DNA of 64,000 nt from Flavobacterium taihuense (GTDB taxonomy: Bacteria; Bacteroidota; Bacteroidia; Flavobacteriales; Flavobacteriaceae). This document shows positions 42,525 to 51,379 of the stretch, one piece after another (position 1 is the stretch's first letter; each line of letters begins with the position of its first letter). The notes under the pieces were generated by a model. It had not been told where the DNA came from. It ran no database searches and saw only the letters and a program-made list of their open reading frames with translations. The position numbers and the translations under genes were made by a program. The DNA is taken from contig NZ_JAHWYN010000006.1 in assembly GCF_019351435.1 (NCBI RefSeq), forward strand, positions 62,001-126,000, read 5' to 3'.

Positions 42525-43376
42525 TTATTGTTTTATTGTTTCTACTATCTTGCCACAACTTAACATTTGTGAGCCATAGTAAGGGTTTTTGACTGCGTTT
42601 TCTTTGCTTAACCAATTAGCATCTTGCATAGGACAATATTGATAATAAATGGCTTCAGAAAGTTTTGAAGCTTTTATCAGCTCATACGTATTTTTAGATA
42701 ATGATTTGAAAAGTTCTCTTTGCTTTTTGATGTCTTGTGTTTCAGAAATATTTTTTGCATCAGCGGTTAAATCTTTCAAAACTTTCATCCAAACCAAATG
42801 TTCGTCTACATTTAGTGTTTCCATTTTTACAGCATTAATTGCTGAAAGCAAATCATTTGCTTTTAATGAAGCAGTGTTTCCATCTGTTTTTACCAAAGCA
42901 TCTTTCAATAAAAAATAATTATCGAAAACTGATTTCAACTGACTTTCAGTTGTTTTAGAATGATTAGACATATTCATTTCTGAATGTTCTGATTTATCCG
43001 CTCCAGATATTGCATCCACTTTTACGGGAACTTTTGCAATTCTGTCATATTGACAACAACCTGATAATTTTGAATAAACTGCCTCTGGAGCAAGAAATTT
43101 ATCACTGTCATAGCCTGACAATGCAATACGTTTGAGTATTTCGTCTTGGTTGGTTATTTTAGAGTCATAAGTAAGGACAGCCATTTTTGTGTCTGCATTC
43201 CAATCAACGCTTGCGCTATTTTTAAGATTTCCTGCTTTTTCTATTGTGGCTTTGCACATTCCACAGTTACCAAATATTTTAACGGTTTCTGTTTTAGCAT
43301 TTTTTATTTGTGCGTTGGATACCACGATTGATAACAATAGAAGTATTGCCATCATTGTTTTTTTTAATAATTTCAT
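42525..43376 (-). CDS. Secreted HMA metal-binding plus DUF3347 protein
   Basis: 283 residues from MKLLKKTMMAILLLLSIVVS (signal peptide); the longer frame to 43430 adds an unlikely leader. An HMA domain (~28-95) has GNCGMCKATIEKAG, the CxxC copper site of Atx1-like proteins. A second pair of Cys lies in SGCCQYDRI. From ~145 comes a DUF3347 domain with YCPMQDANWLSKE and PYYGSQMLSCGK at the end. It would bind Cu in the periplasm and hand it to efflux or oxidase partners; that is inference. Confidence 0.88.
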   Translation of the reverse strand: MKLLKKTMMAILLLLSIVVSNAQIKNAKTETVKIFGNCGMCKATIEKAGNLKNSASVDWNADTKMAVLTYDSKITNQDEILKRIALSGYDSDKFLAPEAVYSKLSGCCQYDRIAKVPVKVDAISGADKSEHSEMNMSNHSKTTESQLKSVFDNYFLLKDALVKTDGNTASLKANDLLSAINAVKMETLNVDEHLVWMKVLKDLTADAKNISETQDIKKQRELFKSLSKNTYELIKASKLSEAIYYQYCPMQDANWLSKENAVKNPYYGSQMLSCGKIVETIKQ

Positions 43377-43467
43377 TGTATAATATTTTTGAATTGATTT
43401 AGTAAACCAATAACAAAATAACAGCAACACAAGCTATCTTTTTGAAATTGAAATAAACTGAAATGAA

Positions 43468-43580
43468 TGATTTAAAGCAAAAATTGCTTTCGATTTGAAA
43501 CACTTATGGCTGTCAAAAGTAGATTTAGCTTATTTTTGGTATAAGCCAAATAGAATAGAAACCAGAAGATATAAAGGTTT
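43468..43580. repeat. Dispersed repeat, copy 1 (3' end of Cys-rich unit)
   Basis: Most bases match 58635-58750. The repeat spans the last codons of the Cys-rich gene and ~55 bp downstream, including a hairpin AAAGCAA-aaa-TTGCTTT (43474-43490) whose stem is identical in both copies while the loop differs. It is a candidate terminator or RNA-stabilising hairpin. Confidence 0.75.
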
Positions 43581-43881
43581 CTGAATTAGAAAATTTTTGT
43601 TTTTCTGAAGAAAAATCAAAAGTATTATTTATAAAATTTACCTCCGAAATTACTGTAAAGCTAATACTTGATGATGGACAACCACATTTAGAATGTCCAC
43701 ACTTACTGGCACATTCTTTTTTTGAATTATCATTTTTATCACAACAATCTTTTTTTTCAGTTTTAGAAGAGATTTCTTTTTTACAAGAGTGATTTCCTGA
43801 ATCATTTTCACACGCAAAAGCCCCCGTTGGTATCAAAAAGAAACCAAGGACAACAATTAATAAAATGTGAAACTTTTTCAT
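43525..43881 (-). CDS. Cys-rich secreted protein, copy 1
   Basis: 118 residues from MKKFHILLIVVLGFFLIP with a signal peptide ending near FACEN. The mature N-terminal half is Cys/Lys-rich (KKDCCDKNDNSKKECASKCG, then HSKCGCPSS), with ten Cys, suitable for metal binding. The C-terminal end (FISSGFYSIWLIPKIS) is conserved in the paralogue at 58695. It has its own promoter box and 3' hairpin, so it seems an independent unit. A metallothionein-like copper trap is an inference; no family is recognised. Confidence 0.75.
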   Translation of the reverse strand: MKKFHILLIVVLGFFLIPTGAFACENDSGNHSCKKEISSKTEKKDCCDKNDNSKKECASKCGHSKCGCPSSSISFTVISEVNFINNTFDFSSEKQKFSNSETFISSGFYSIWLIPKIS

Positions 43882-43899
43882 TTGCTCTGCATAATTGGC

Positions 43900-43907
43900 C
43901 AAAATTA
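43900..43907 (-). promoter_or_regulatory. -7 promoter box of Cys-rich unit 1
   Basis: TAATTTTG on the minus strand, 19 bp before the ATG. The same octamer lies at the same distance upstream of the paralogue (59086-59093) although the surrounding sequence differs, which supports function as the Bacteroidota TAnnTTTG element. Confidence 0.55.
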
Positions 43908-44036
43908 GCTAAATAATATTAATTAATTATAATTTAAAAAAAAAATCAACAACTGAATTTTAAAAGCCTACGAAGTCCTTTCAAGTTTTAATATTATAAT
44001 TTGTTGTACTAAAATGAATTTTATTTATAAAATGTA

Positions 44037-44432
44037 TTAAAAAGTGTTAATTAACTTAATAATGTTGTTAGTTCCTTTTTGAAACCATAACACATTGATT
44101 ATGGTGTTTTGTGTGTCTTTATCTGTTGGAAGTTCTGGGAGTTTAGTAAATGAAAAACTTTGATTACCAAACGATTTACTTTTATCATTGCTTGCTGGTG
44201 TTACATCAAAACCTAATAAAATCCCAATTTTCAATAAATTGTATTGCATTTAGTTAAGAAGATTCTCTGCCAATTTTTCTTCTTGGATTTCTTTTTGACG
44301 TTTTAAGATGTTCTTTTTAAATTTATTGCGTTCTTCATCGCCTAAATATTCATCGTTATCTACAAACCAAGTGTTGTACACACTTTCGGTATCAGCTTTA
44401 TATTGTTGGATTATTTGAGTAAGGTTGTTCAT
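44037..44432 (-). pseudogene. Decayed, internally deleted copy of the HhH-nuclease-like gene
   Basis: Starts MNNLTQIIQQYKADTESVYN as in the gene at 39553-40803, but after residue 27 (FVDND) it jumps to EYLGDEERNKF, which is residue ~225 of the intact protein. About 196 residues, including the HhH, are lost. The junction lies at a short shared AATGA/GATGA sequence. A stop then breaks the frame at 44250-44252 (LAENLLN), the second piece runs MQYNLLKIGILLGFDVTPAS and ends early at NIIKLINTF, losing the C-terminal ~90 residues. Confidence 0.85.
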
Positions 44433-44501
44433 TTTTAATACAGCTATAACTTATTTTTTTTCATTTTTACAATTAACTGATAGTCATTATTATAGTAATA
44501 A

Positions 44502-44535
44502 AATAAATGGTTCGTTTTAGGACGAACCATTTATT
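44502..44535 (-). terminator. Strong terminator after the 44542 gene
   Basis: A perfect 14 bp stem: AATAAATGGTTCGT (44502-44515) and ACGAACCATTTATT (44522-44535) with a 6-base loop. It lies 6 bp after the stop of the minus-strand gene. It likely ends the long copper transcript begun upstream. Confidence 0.8.
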
Positions 44536-44541
44536 AAAAAA

Positions 44542-44976
44542 TTATTTTTTTGATTTTTCCTCATTCATCTTTTGCTCCAACAATAAGCAATGGGCGGCAC
44601 ACGCGTGAAGTTTGTAATTTTTATGTACGCTACCTACATTATGACCTTTTGCATCCAGTATTTCCCATTTTTCTTCTTGTGTTTTTCCAATATTAACCAC
44701 GTTTTCACCTTTTATGTTGTAGTACGAACCATTCTTTTTAGCCGTACCCATCTTTTTTCCATTAGAATCAATAACATTACCGTTTGCATCAATAAAATAG
44801 ATTGTCTTACCTTCATTATTTTTCACAATGTCCTCTTTGGTAATAAATCCTAATTTGTTCCAACCGTGATCGTCGATTTCGCCTTTCTTATTGATATGAA
44901 TTTCTTCATTAGAACTAGTCTTTGCTTTAGTTTGGGCATTGACACTTAACGAGATTACCATTAAAAACATTGTCAA
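44542..44976 (-). CDS. Secreted protein of unknown function downstream of the Cu ATPase
   Basis: A 144-residue frame (TTG at 44976, ATG at 44970), but the signal peptide looks cut. An in-frame extension to an ATT at 45021 gives TKIKRLISTKRVTLLTMFLM before VISLSVNAQT, a complete signal sequence. The mature part has short repeats of the type GKTIYFIDANGNVIDSNGKK and YYNIKGENVVNIG and ends with KLHACAAHCLLLEQK, a CxxxC that may bind metal. I do not know its function. It follows the ATPase in the same direction and precedes a strong terminator. Confidence 0.7.
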   Translation of the reverse strand: MTMFLMVISLSVNAQTKAKTSSNEEIHINKKGEIDDHGWNKLGFITKEDIVKNNEGKTIYFIDANGNVIDSNGKKMGTAKKNGSYYNIKGENVVNIGKTQEEKWEILDAKGHNVGSVHKNYKLHACAAHCLLLEQKMNEEKSKK

Positions 44977-45048
44977 TAATGTAACTCTTTTTGTCGAAAT
45001 TAACCTTTTAATTTTCGTAATGAATTGTATTTAATTATTCGTCAGTTC

Positions 45049-45083
45049 CGCTGTTGCCCGGTCTTCAGTCTCGCTGTTGCCCG
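45049..45083. repeat. 12 bp direct repeat downstream of the Cu ATPase gene
   Basis: CGCTGTTGCCCG occurs at 45049-45060 and 45072-45083 (23 bp period), with similar flanks (AGTTC and AGTCT). It is GC-rich in an AT-rich region. It lies between the ATPase stop and the next gene start. Confidence 0.7.
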
Positions 45084-45094
45084 ATTTATTTTAT

Positions 45095-47632
45095 TTATAG
45101 TTTCAAACGTCGCAATCGTAACGCATTTACAATTACAGAAACCGAACTAAAACTCATTGCCAAAGCCGCAATCATTGGCGAGAGCAAAATTCCGAAATAT
45201 GGATATAAAACTCCTGCTGCAATTGGAACTCCTAAAACATTGTAGAAGAAAGCAAAGAATAAGTTTTGCTTGATGTTTCGCATTACAGCGTGGCTCAAAT
45301 TCTTGGCTTTTACGATGCCTTGTAAATCGCCTTTTACGAGAGTGATTTTTGCACTTTCAATAGCTACATCAGTTCCTGTTCCCATCGCAATTCCAATGTC
45401 TGCTTGTGCTAGTGCGGGTGCATCATTTATACCATCGCCTGCCATTGCTACAATTTTCCCTTCGGATTGTAAGCGTTTTATTTCGTTCAATTTGTCTTCG
45501 GGTAAACAACTTGCTTTGTAGGATGATAAGTTTAATTCATCGGCAACTGCTTTGGCTGTATTTATATTGTCGCCAGTAAGCATAATTACTTCAACTCCTT
45601 GACGCATTAATTCTTTTATAGCTGCTGCACTTGAAGTTTTTATAGCATCGGTAATTGATACAAAACCAACTGCAACGCCATCAACAGCAATATATGAAAC
45701 GGTTTTTCCTAGTTTCTGCTCGGCAATAATTCTGCTTTCTAAATCGTCAGCAATAGTTGCTTTGACTTGTTCCATTAGTTTTTTGTTGCCCAATGCTACT
45801 TTTTTATTGGTAACTGTTCCTGTAACTCCTTTTCCTGCAACGGCTTCAAAATCCTTTACCTCGATTAATGAAACTGTTTTTGATTTAGCATAATTGACTA
45901 CTGCTTGTGCTAATGGATGCTCACTATATTGGTTTAATGAAGCTATGCTTTGCAATAAATCGTAATCGTTGTTATTGGTCGCATAAATTTTTTCGACTGA
46001 TGGTTTTCCTTCGGTTATTGTTCCTGTTTTATCCGTTATAAGCACATTTACTTTATTCATGTTTTCCAGAGCTTCGGCATTTTTTATCAAAACGCCGGAT
46101 TGTGCACCTTTACCAACACCTACCATTACTGACATGGGTGTTGCTAATCCTAACGCACACGGACAAGCAATAATTAAAACGGCAATAGCATTTATAAAAC
46201 CATATACTAATGCCGGTTCGGGACCAAACTTTGCCCAAATGATAAATGTAATTGCTGATATAATTACTACAATAGGAACAAAATATTTGGAAATGCTATC
46301 GGCTAATTTTTGGATTGGCGCTCTCGAACGGGAAGCATCGTTGACCATTTGAACGATTTGAGAGAGTAGTGTTTCTGAACCCACTTTTTCTGCAACCATT
46401 ATAAATGACTTGTTCCCATTGATTGTTCCGGCAATTACATTGTCGCCTTTCTTTTTGTCAACGGGTATTGGTTCGCCTGTAATCATGGCTTCATCGATAC
46501 TGCTTTCACCATCGGTAATTTTCCCATCAACAGGAATTTTGTCTCCGGGTTTTACCCGTAATAAATCTCCTTTTTTGATGTCGTGAATCGAAATTACTTT
46601 ATCACTTCCATCAATTACTAAAATAGCTTCGGTAGGAGCGAGTTTTAGTAATTCCTTAATTGCTCCACTAGTTTGGCTGTGTGCTTTGGCTTCCATTAAT
46701 TGTCCTAATAGAACCAATGTTAGAATTACTGTTGTGGCTTCAAAATAAAGCAAGACTGTTCCGTGTTCTGTTTTGAATTCGTTTGGAAAAATGTTTGGAA
46801 AAAACATACCCACTAAACTAAACAAAAAGGCAACTCCGGTTCCTATACCGATAAGGGTAAACATATTCAAATTCCAAGTAATAATAGATTTGAAGGCACG
46901 AACAAAGAACATCCAACAGGCATAAAAAACAACAGGAAGTGTAAGTATAAATTGTACCCAATTCCATTTTGTAGCATCCATTATTTTAAGTAACGGATTG
47001 TTTGGCATCATTTCTATCATTGCGATTGCAAAAATGGGAACTGTAAATACGACCGCTATTTTCATTTTTTTGACCAAATCTTTATAGGTCTTTTGATCTT
47101 CTGTGTCAGTTGGATTCATAGGCACTAAATCCATTCCGCAAATAGGACAAGAACCTGGTGTTTCACTAATTACTTCTGGATGCATTGGACAAGTATATAG
47201 GGATTTGCTAAGAGTTAAATCCGGAGCTTTGACTAAATCCATTCCGCATACAGGACAGTCGCCTGCTTTGTCATACACTTTTTCGCCTTCACAATGCATT
47301 GGACAATAATATTTGCCATTAGCATTAACAGCGATTTTGATTTCTTTTTTATCGCTGTGGGAATGCGTAGAGCAACAAGATTTTACAGTATTTTCATTTG
47401 AGGTTGCTTGTTGTAACATTTTATCATTGGCTATTTCTATGGTGTATTTTCCAACGGCAGATAATGCTTCTTGCAACTGTGTTATTGGAATGTGTTTTTC
47501 CATTGTTATAGTAGCTATGGATGGGTTTAAGGAAACTTTTGCTTCAACGCCATCAATAGCATTCAATGTTTTTTCGACTTTAGAACGACAGCCATTGCAA
47601 GTCATTCCGGTAATGGTATAGGTATGTGTCAT
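45095..47632 (-). CDS. copA: Copper-exporting P1B-type ATPase
   Basis: An 845-residue heavy-metal P-type ATPase. An N-terminal HMA domain (GMTCNGCRSKVE) is followed by two heavy-metal-binding domains (YYCPMHCEGEKVYD..CGMDL and YTCPMHPEVISETP..CGMDL). The transport site is IIACPCALGLATP at ~490, the phosphorylation site DKTGTITEGKP at ~534, TGE at ~385 and GDGINDAPAL at ~735. This is the Cu(I)/Ag(I) class. It exports Cu from the cytoplasm to the periplasm, where CusB-like adaptors and oxidases act. It lies 20 bp after the adaptor gene. Confidence 0.95.
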   Translation of the reverse strand: MTHTYTITGMTCNGCRSKVEKTLNAIDGVEAKVSLNPSIATITMEKHIPITQLQEALSAVGKYTIEIANDKMLQQATSNENTVKSCCSTHSHSDKKEIKIAVNANGKYYCPMHCEGEKVYDKAGDCPVCGMDLVKAPDLTLSKSLYTCPMHPEVISETPGSCPICGMDLVPMNPTDTEDQKTYKDLVKKMKIAVVFTVPIFAIAMIEMMPNNPLLKIMDATKWNWVQFILTLPVVFYACWMFFVRAFKSIITWNLNMFTLIGIGTGVAFLFSLVGMFFPNIFPNEFKTEHGTVLLYFEATTVILTLVLLGQLMEAKAHSQTSGAIKELLKLAPTEAILVIDGSDKVISIHDIKKGDLLRVKPGDKIPVDGKITDGESSIDEAMITGEPIPVDKKKGDNVIAGTINGNKSFIMVAEKVGSETLLSQIVQMVNDASRSRAPIQKLADSISKYFVPIVVIISAITFIIWAKFGPEPALVYGFINAIAVLIIACPCALGLATPMSVMVGVGKGAQSGVLIKNAEALENMNKVNVLITDKTGTITEGKPSVEKIYATNNNDYDLLQSIASLNQYSEHPLAQAVVNYAKSKTVSLIEVKDFEAVAGKGVTGTVTNKKVALGNKKLMEQVKATIADDLESRIIAEQKLGKTVSYIAVDGVAVGFVSITDAIKTSSAAAIKELMRQGVEVIMLTGDNINTAKAVADELNLSSYKASCLPEDKLNEIKRLQSEGKIVAMAGDGINDAPALAQADIGIAMGTGTDVAIESAKITLVKGDLQGIVKAKNLSHAVMRNIKQNLFFAFFYNVLGVPIAAGVLYPYFGILLSPMIAALAMSFSSVSVIVNALRLRRLKL

Positions 47633-47652
47633 AATTTTTTAGTTTTTAAATA

Positions 47653-48873
47653 TTACATTTTCATTCCTTCCATTGGGTCACTGCCTTTTCGGAATTTATA
47701 TTCACTGTTTATGGCATAGGCACCCGTAATCACGACTTTTTTTGTACTGTCTATTTCAGATTTGATTTCTATCATTCCATTGGTTTCTATTCCTGTTTCA
47801 ACCATTACGTTTTCAAATACTCCCGGTCTTTTTTCAACCCAAATATAGGAAGCGTTTTCTTCCCTGATAACTGCATCAACAGGGATATACAATCCTTTCA
47901 GATTAGATTGTGTTAATTTTGCCATCGCTTGCATCCCAGGTTTTAATTGCAAATTTGGATTTGGTATTTCTAATCGAATTAAAAGCAGACGAGTATCTGG
48001 ATTTATTTCTGGATTGATAAAAGAGACTTGTGCATTTATGGTTTTATCAGGAAAATCGGTAAATGTAATTTTGGCTTTTTGTCCTATTTTTAGATTTTTA
48101 GCATAGTTTACGTTGACCTGTGTTTCTAACCAAAGACTGTTTAAATCAGCCAATTTAATGATGCTAGAACCTTCCATTGCATAACTGCCTTCTGTGGTAC
48201 TTATTTCCGATATTGTTCCACTGACTGTACTGTGAAAAATTGTATATGGAGAAACATCTTTGAGGGTTTTTAAACTTTCAATTTGGGCATTGGATAGACC
48301 AAAGAACAACAGTTTTTGTTTTGCTGCATTGAGCATATTTCGGGCATTCTTTCCAAAATCGCCAGGCATTGCCAGTTGTTTGTGTGCCGTGAAATAATCC
48401 TGTTTGGCAATGGCAATATCTTCACTATACAATTGATATACGGCTTGGTTTTTAGCCACATAATCACCAACGGTTTTGAAATATAACTTTTCAATTCGTC
48501 CCATTGCTCTTGCAGAAATGGTTTTGATTTTCTCTTGATTAATGGTCAAGACTCCCGTATAATTTTGCTCTAAACTGCTTTGAGTTTCTGAAATGGTTTG
48601 GGTAGTGATATTTCCCAGCTGTATTTGCTGTTTACTCAAACTTATTTCGTTAGCCTCTGTGTCATCTTGTTTTATCGGGGTTAACTCCATATGGCAAATA
48701 GGGCATTTACCTGGTTTGTCTTCCTTAACTTGTGGATCCATAGAACAAGTGTAAAATGTTGTTGCTGCACTCTTATTGTGTTTGCTATGGTCTTCTTTTT
48801 CTTTAGTATTACAAGCTATCATTACCATAAATAGTATGGATACTAAACTTATTTTTTTTATTGTCTTCATCAT
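47653..48873 (-). CDS. RND efflux periplasmic adaptor with heavy-metal-binding domain (CusB-like), copy 1
   Basis: A 406-residue lipoprotein (lipobox MIACN, Cys21). A heavy-metal-binding domain lies at ~40-68 (YTCSMDPQVKEDKPGKCPIC, then HMELTPI). The rest is a membrane-fusion protein: ARAMGRIEKLYFKTVGDYV barrel, helical hairpin at ~150-210 and beta domain to KGSDPMEGMKM, whose Met-rich tail resembles CusB. It overlaps the stop of the other adaptor by 1 bp. It pairs with the split RND pump. Confidence 0.92.
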   Translation of the reverse strand: MMKTIKKISLVSILFMVMIACNTKEKEDHSKHNKSAATTFYTCSMDPQVKEDKPGKCPICHMELTPIKQDDTEANEISLSKQQIQLGNITTQTISETQSSLEQNYTGVLTINQEKIKTISARAMGRIEKLYFKTVGDYVAKNQAVYQLYSEDIAIAKQDYFTAHKQLAMPGDFGKNARNMLNAAKQKLLFFGLSNAQIESLKTLKDVSPYTIFHSTVSGTISEISTTEGSYAMEGSSIIKLADLNSLWLETQVNVNYAKNLKIGQKAKITFTDFPDKTINAQVSFINPEINPDTRLLLIRLEIPNPNLQLKPGMQAMAKLTQSNLKGLYIPVDAVIREENASYIWVEKRPGVFENVMVETGIETNGMIEIKSEIDSTKKVVITGAYAINSEYKFRKGSDPMEGMKM

Positions 48874-50120
48874 TATTCGGTTTTAATAAAGCTTTCGCTG
48901 TCAATTAAATATTGTGCATTTTTGGCAATGGTGTCTTTTACGGAAATACCTTCAATAATTTGAATAAAATCATCCATTTCAATTCCTGTTTTTATGGAGG
49001 ATGCCCTAAAGCCATTTTCCATTTTCAAGAAAACTATTTTCTTGTTTCCAATGCTTACCATTGACTGTTTTTGAATCCAAATTCCTTTTACTGGATTTGT
49101 TTTCACAACGCCTTGCAATCGCAAACCAATGGGTAATTTCAATTTATTGTTATTTAAATAAACTCGAATTCTATTGGTTTTATCAGCAGCATTTAATTGT
49201 GTTTCGACAAAATTTATTTTTGCATCTATGAATTCATCTTTGTCTAGTTCGGTAGTAATTTTGATAGATTGATTTTTTTTAATTACACTATTATACCCTT
49301 GGATAACATTGAATATTCCCCAGACTTTATCCGTATTTAATAGTTTAAAAATGACTTCTCCCTTTTTTATATAATCTCCTTCCTTAACATTCAAAACTTC
49401 AGTGTTGTTACTTGTACTTTGCATAACATCATTAGTTGTGTTATCCATCGTTTCTGTTCCTTCAATAATTCCGTAAGCGGGACTGTAAATTGAAATTTTA
49501 GGATTTACTTTTTTGGAAGTGGTCAAAGCATTTATTTGATTCTGGGTCATTCCATAAAGCAACAATTTTTGTTTGGATGCATTAATAATCGAAGGATTTT
49601 CAACATCATCAGTAATCATATAAATGAAGTTTTGTTGCTCTGTCAGTAATTCCGGGCTGTATAAATCAAATAGCTTTTGTCCTTTATTAACTTTTTGGTA
49701 TTTATAATTGACATACATTCGTTCGATTCTTCCGCTCATTCGAGCTGCAATGTTTACAGATGAATTGGGATCATATCCCACAATTCCCGGTAGATTTATT
49801 TCACTGCTTAAGGTGGTGTCTATTGCCGTTGTCGTTTGATAATTACCTACTATAAAATTGTCGGTAGGTTTTATAAGATTGTCGATGGAATTGTCGTCAA
49901 CGGAATTGTTTTCTGTTACTTTTTTTACCAAAGTCATTCCGCAAATGGGACAATTTCCGGGTTTATCTCTAATGATTTCAGGGTGCATCGAACAAGTGTA
50001 AACCTCGTTTTGATGTTCCATTTCTGAATGATTGTCTGATTTTTTGGCAAAGAAATAGATTGCAATTCCGATAATGGAAATTACAATAAGAGCCAAACCA
50101 TATTTTATATACTTGTTCAT
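48873..50120 (-). CDS. RND efflux periplasmic adaptor with heavy-metal-binding domain (CusB-like), copy 2
   Basis: A 415-residue adaptor anchored by one membrane helix (~5-24, YGLALIVISIIGIAIYFF). The heavy-metal-binding domain is at ~40-66 (YTCSMHPEIIRDKPGNCPIC). Then comes the fusion-protein fold (AARMSGRIERMYVNYKYQKV, YSPELLTEQQNFIYM). It is only weakly similar to its neighbour, so the system has two distinct adaptors, possibly making a hetero-oligomer. It lies 2 bp from the TolC-like gene. Confidence 0.92.
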   Translation of the reverse strand: MNKYIKYGLALIVISIIGIAIYFFAKKSDNHSEMEHQNEVYTCSMHPEIIRDKPGNCPICGMTLVKKVTENNSVDDNSIDNLIKPTDNFIVGNYQTTTAIDTTLSSEINLPGIVGYDPNSSVNIAARMSGRIERMYVNYKYQKVNKGQKLFDLYSPELLTEQQNFIYMITDDVENPSIINASKQKLLLYGMTQNQINALTTSKKVNPKISIYSPAYGIIEGTETMDNTTNDVMQSTSNNTEVLNVKEGDYIKKGEVIFKLLNTDKVWGIFNVIQGYNSVIKKNQSIKITTELDKDEFIDAKINFVETQLNAADKTNRIRVYLNNNKLKLPIGLRLQGVVKTNPVKGIWIQKQSMVSIGNKKIVFLKMENGFRASSIKTGIEMDDFIQIIEGISVKDTIAKNAQYLIDSESFIKTE

Positions 50121-50122
50121 AA

Positions 50123-51379
50123 TTATTTGGTTTCTAATTGTTTTTCAATTTCTACTTGTGCTGCCAAAATATTTTGTAATTTATCTAACGCATCAATTTG
50201 AGCCATATTTAACGCTTCCCAAGCATCGAGAGTGACAAATAAATCACCCGTATTATTTTGCCAAGCCAAGATTGCGGTTTCATAATTTTTTCGTAAAGCA
50301 GGTATGATACTTTTTTGGGTGATTTCGTACTGTTTTTTTAAGGAAGTCAGTTCTGTATTCATTCCCGAAATCATTCCTGTGGCTTCATTCAAAATCATTT
50401 GTTTTTGCCAACTTAGACTTTCATTTTTAATTTGAAAACTATTGATATTTGCTTTATTCATTTTAGTTGACCAAGGCATAGGAATGGTAATCATACCCAA
50501 TAAGGAGAACTGTTGAGGTTGTGTTCCAAAAGCAAACATATGGTCGTATTTTATCCCAAACTCGGGCAATAATTTTGTTTTTTCGGCTACAATTTTGAGT
50601 TGATTTATTTCCATCGTTTTTTCTATGGCTTTCACATCGCTTCTGTTTTTAGAAAGGGAAGTTGTATCTGATACTGCCGAATTGAAATCTTTTATTTCGT
50701 ATGTTTCATCAATTTCAAATGCGGTGTTTTTATCTCTTGCCATCAAGGTGTTTAGCATAATTCGCTTTTGGGAAATATCATTTTGCAACATCAGAATCAT
50801 ACTTTCTAATGCGCTGTATTGTGATTTTGCTTTGTAATAGGTTGGCAATTTGTCCATATTATACTGATAGCGTATCTCCATACTTTTAATCATATACTCT
50901 AAAAGTGACAAATTATCATTGGCTATTTTTATTTTTTTATTTAAAACCAACCATTGATAATAATTTGTTTTTGCCAATGCTTTCAATTGATTAATTGTAT
51001 AGTTTTTGTTTTCTTTTTCAACAGAAGACATTGCATTCATAAGATTAGAATCCGCTTTTAACTTGGAAGCATTCGGTATCATTTGCGTAACTCCCAACAT
51101 ATAACTTCCCATACCAGGGTTCATTTCATCTGCTTTCCACATTTTGGTATTGTAGGGTGTCATAAAAAAACCGGTTTCCACCTGAGGAGGCATCCAGCTT
51201 TTAGCTCCTTTTGCCGCTGCATCCATACTTTGAATATCGGCATCATACATTTTTAGTTGAGGATTGTTTGTCTTGATTGTACTCAAGATATTATCCAAAG
51301 AAAGTGTTTGGGCTGCCAGATTAGTGGCGCTTAAAATCAAACAACTTATGATGGCTATATAAAATTTATTCTTTAACAT
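50123..51379 (-). CDS. TolC-family outer-membrane efflux protein (CusC-like)
   Basis: A 418-residue protein with a signal peptide (to LAAQT, ~24) and two long helical repeats typical of the TolC family (DIQSMDAAAKGAKSWMPPQV early on, then AILAWQNNTGDLFVTLDAWE). Met residues cluster in QVETGFFMTPYNTKMWKADEM. It forms the outer-membrane duct of the tripartite pump. It overlaps the RND C-terminal gene by 14 bp. Confidence 0.93.
   Translation of the reverse strand: MLKNKFYIAIISCLILSATNLAAQTLSLDNILSTIKTNNPQLKMYDADIQSMDAAAKGAKSWMPPQVETGFFMTPYNTKMWKADEMNPGMGSYMLGVTQMIPNASKLKADSNLMNAMSSVEKENKNYTINQLKALAKTNYYQWLVLNKKIKIANDNLSLLEYMIKSMEIRYQYNMDKLPTYYKAKSQYSALESMILMLQNDISQKRIMLNTLMARDKNTAFEIDETYEIKDFNSAVSDTTSLSKNRSDVKAIEKTMEINQLKIVAEKTKLLPEFGIKYDHMFAFGTQPQQFSLLGMITIPMPWSTKMNKANINSFQIKNESLSWQKQMILNEATGMISGMNTELTSLKKQYEITQKSIIPALRKNYETAILAWQNNTGDLFVTLDAWEALNMAQIDALDKLQNILAAQVEIEKQLETK

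Noticed and set aside
45049-45083. Possible CRISPR-like repeat
   Set aside because: Only two 12 bp copies 23 bp apart, no array, no cas genes in the window.
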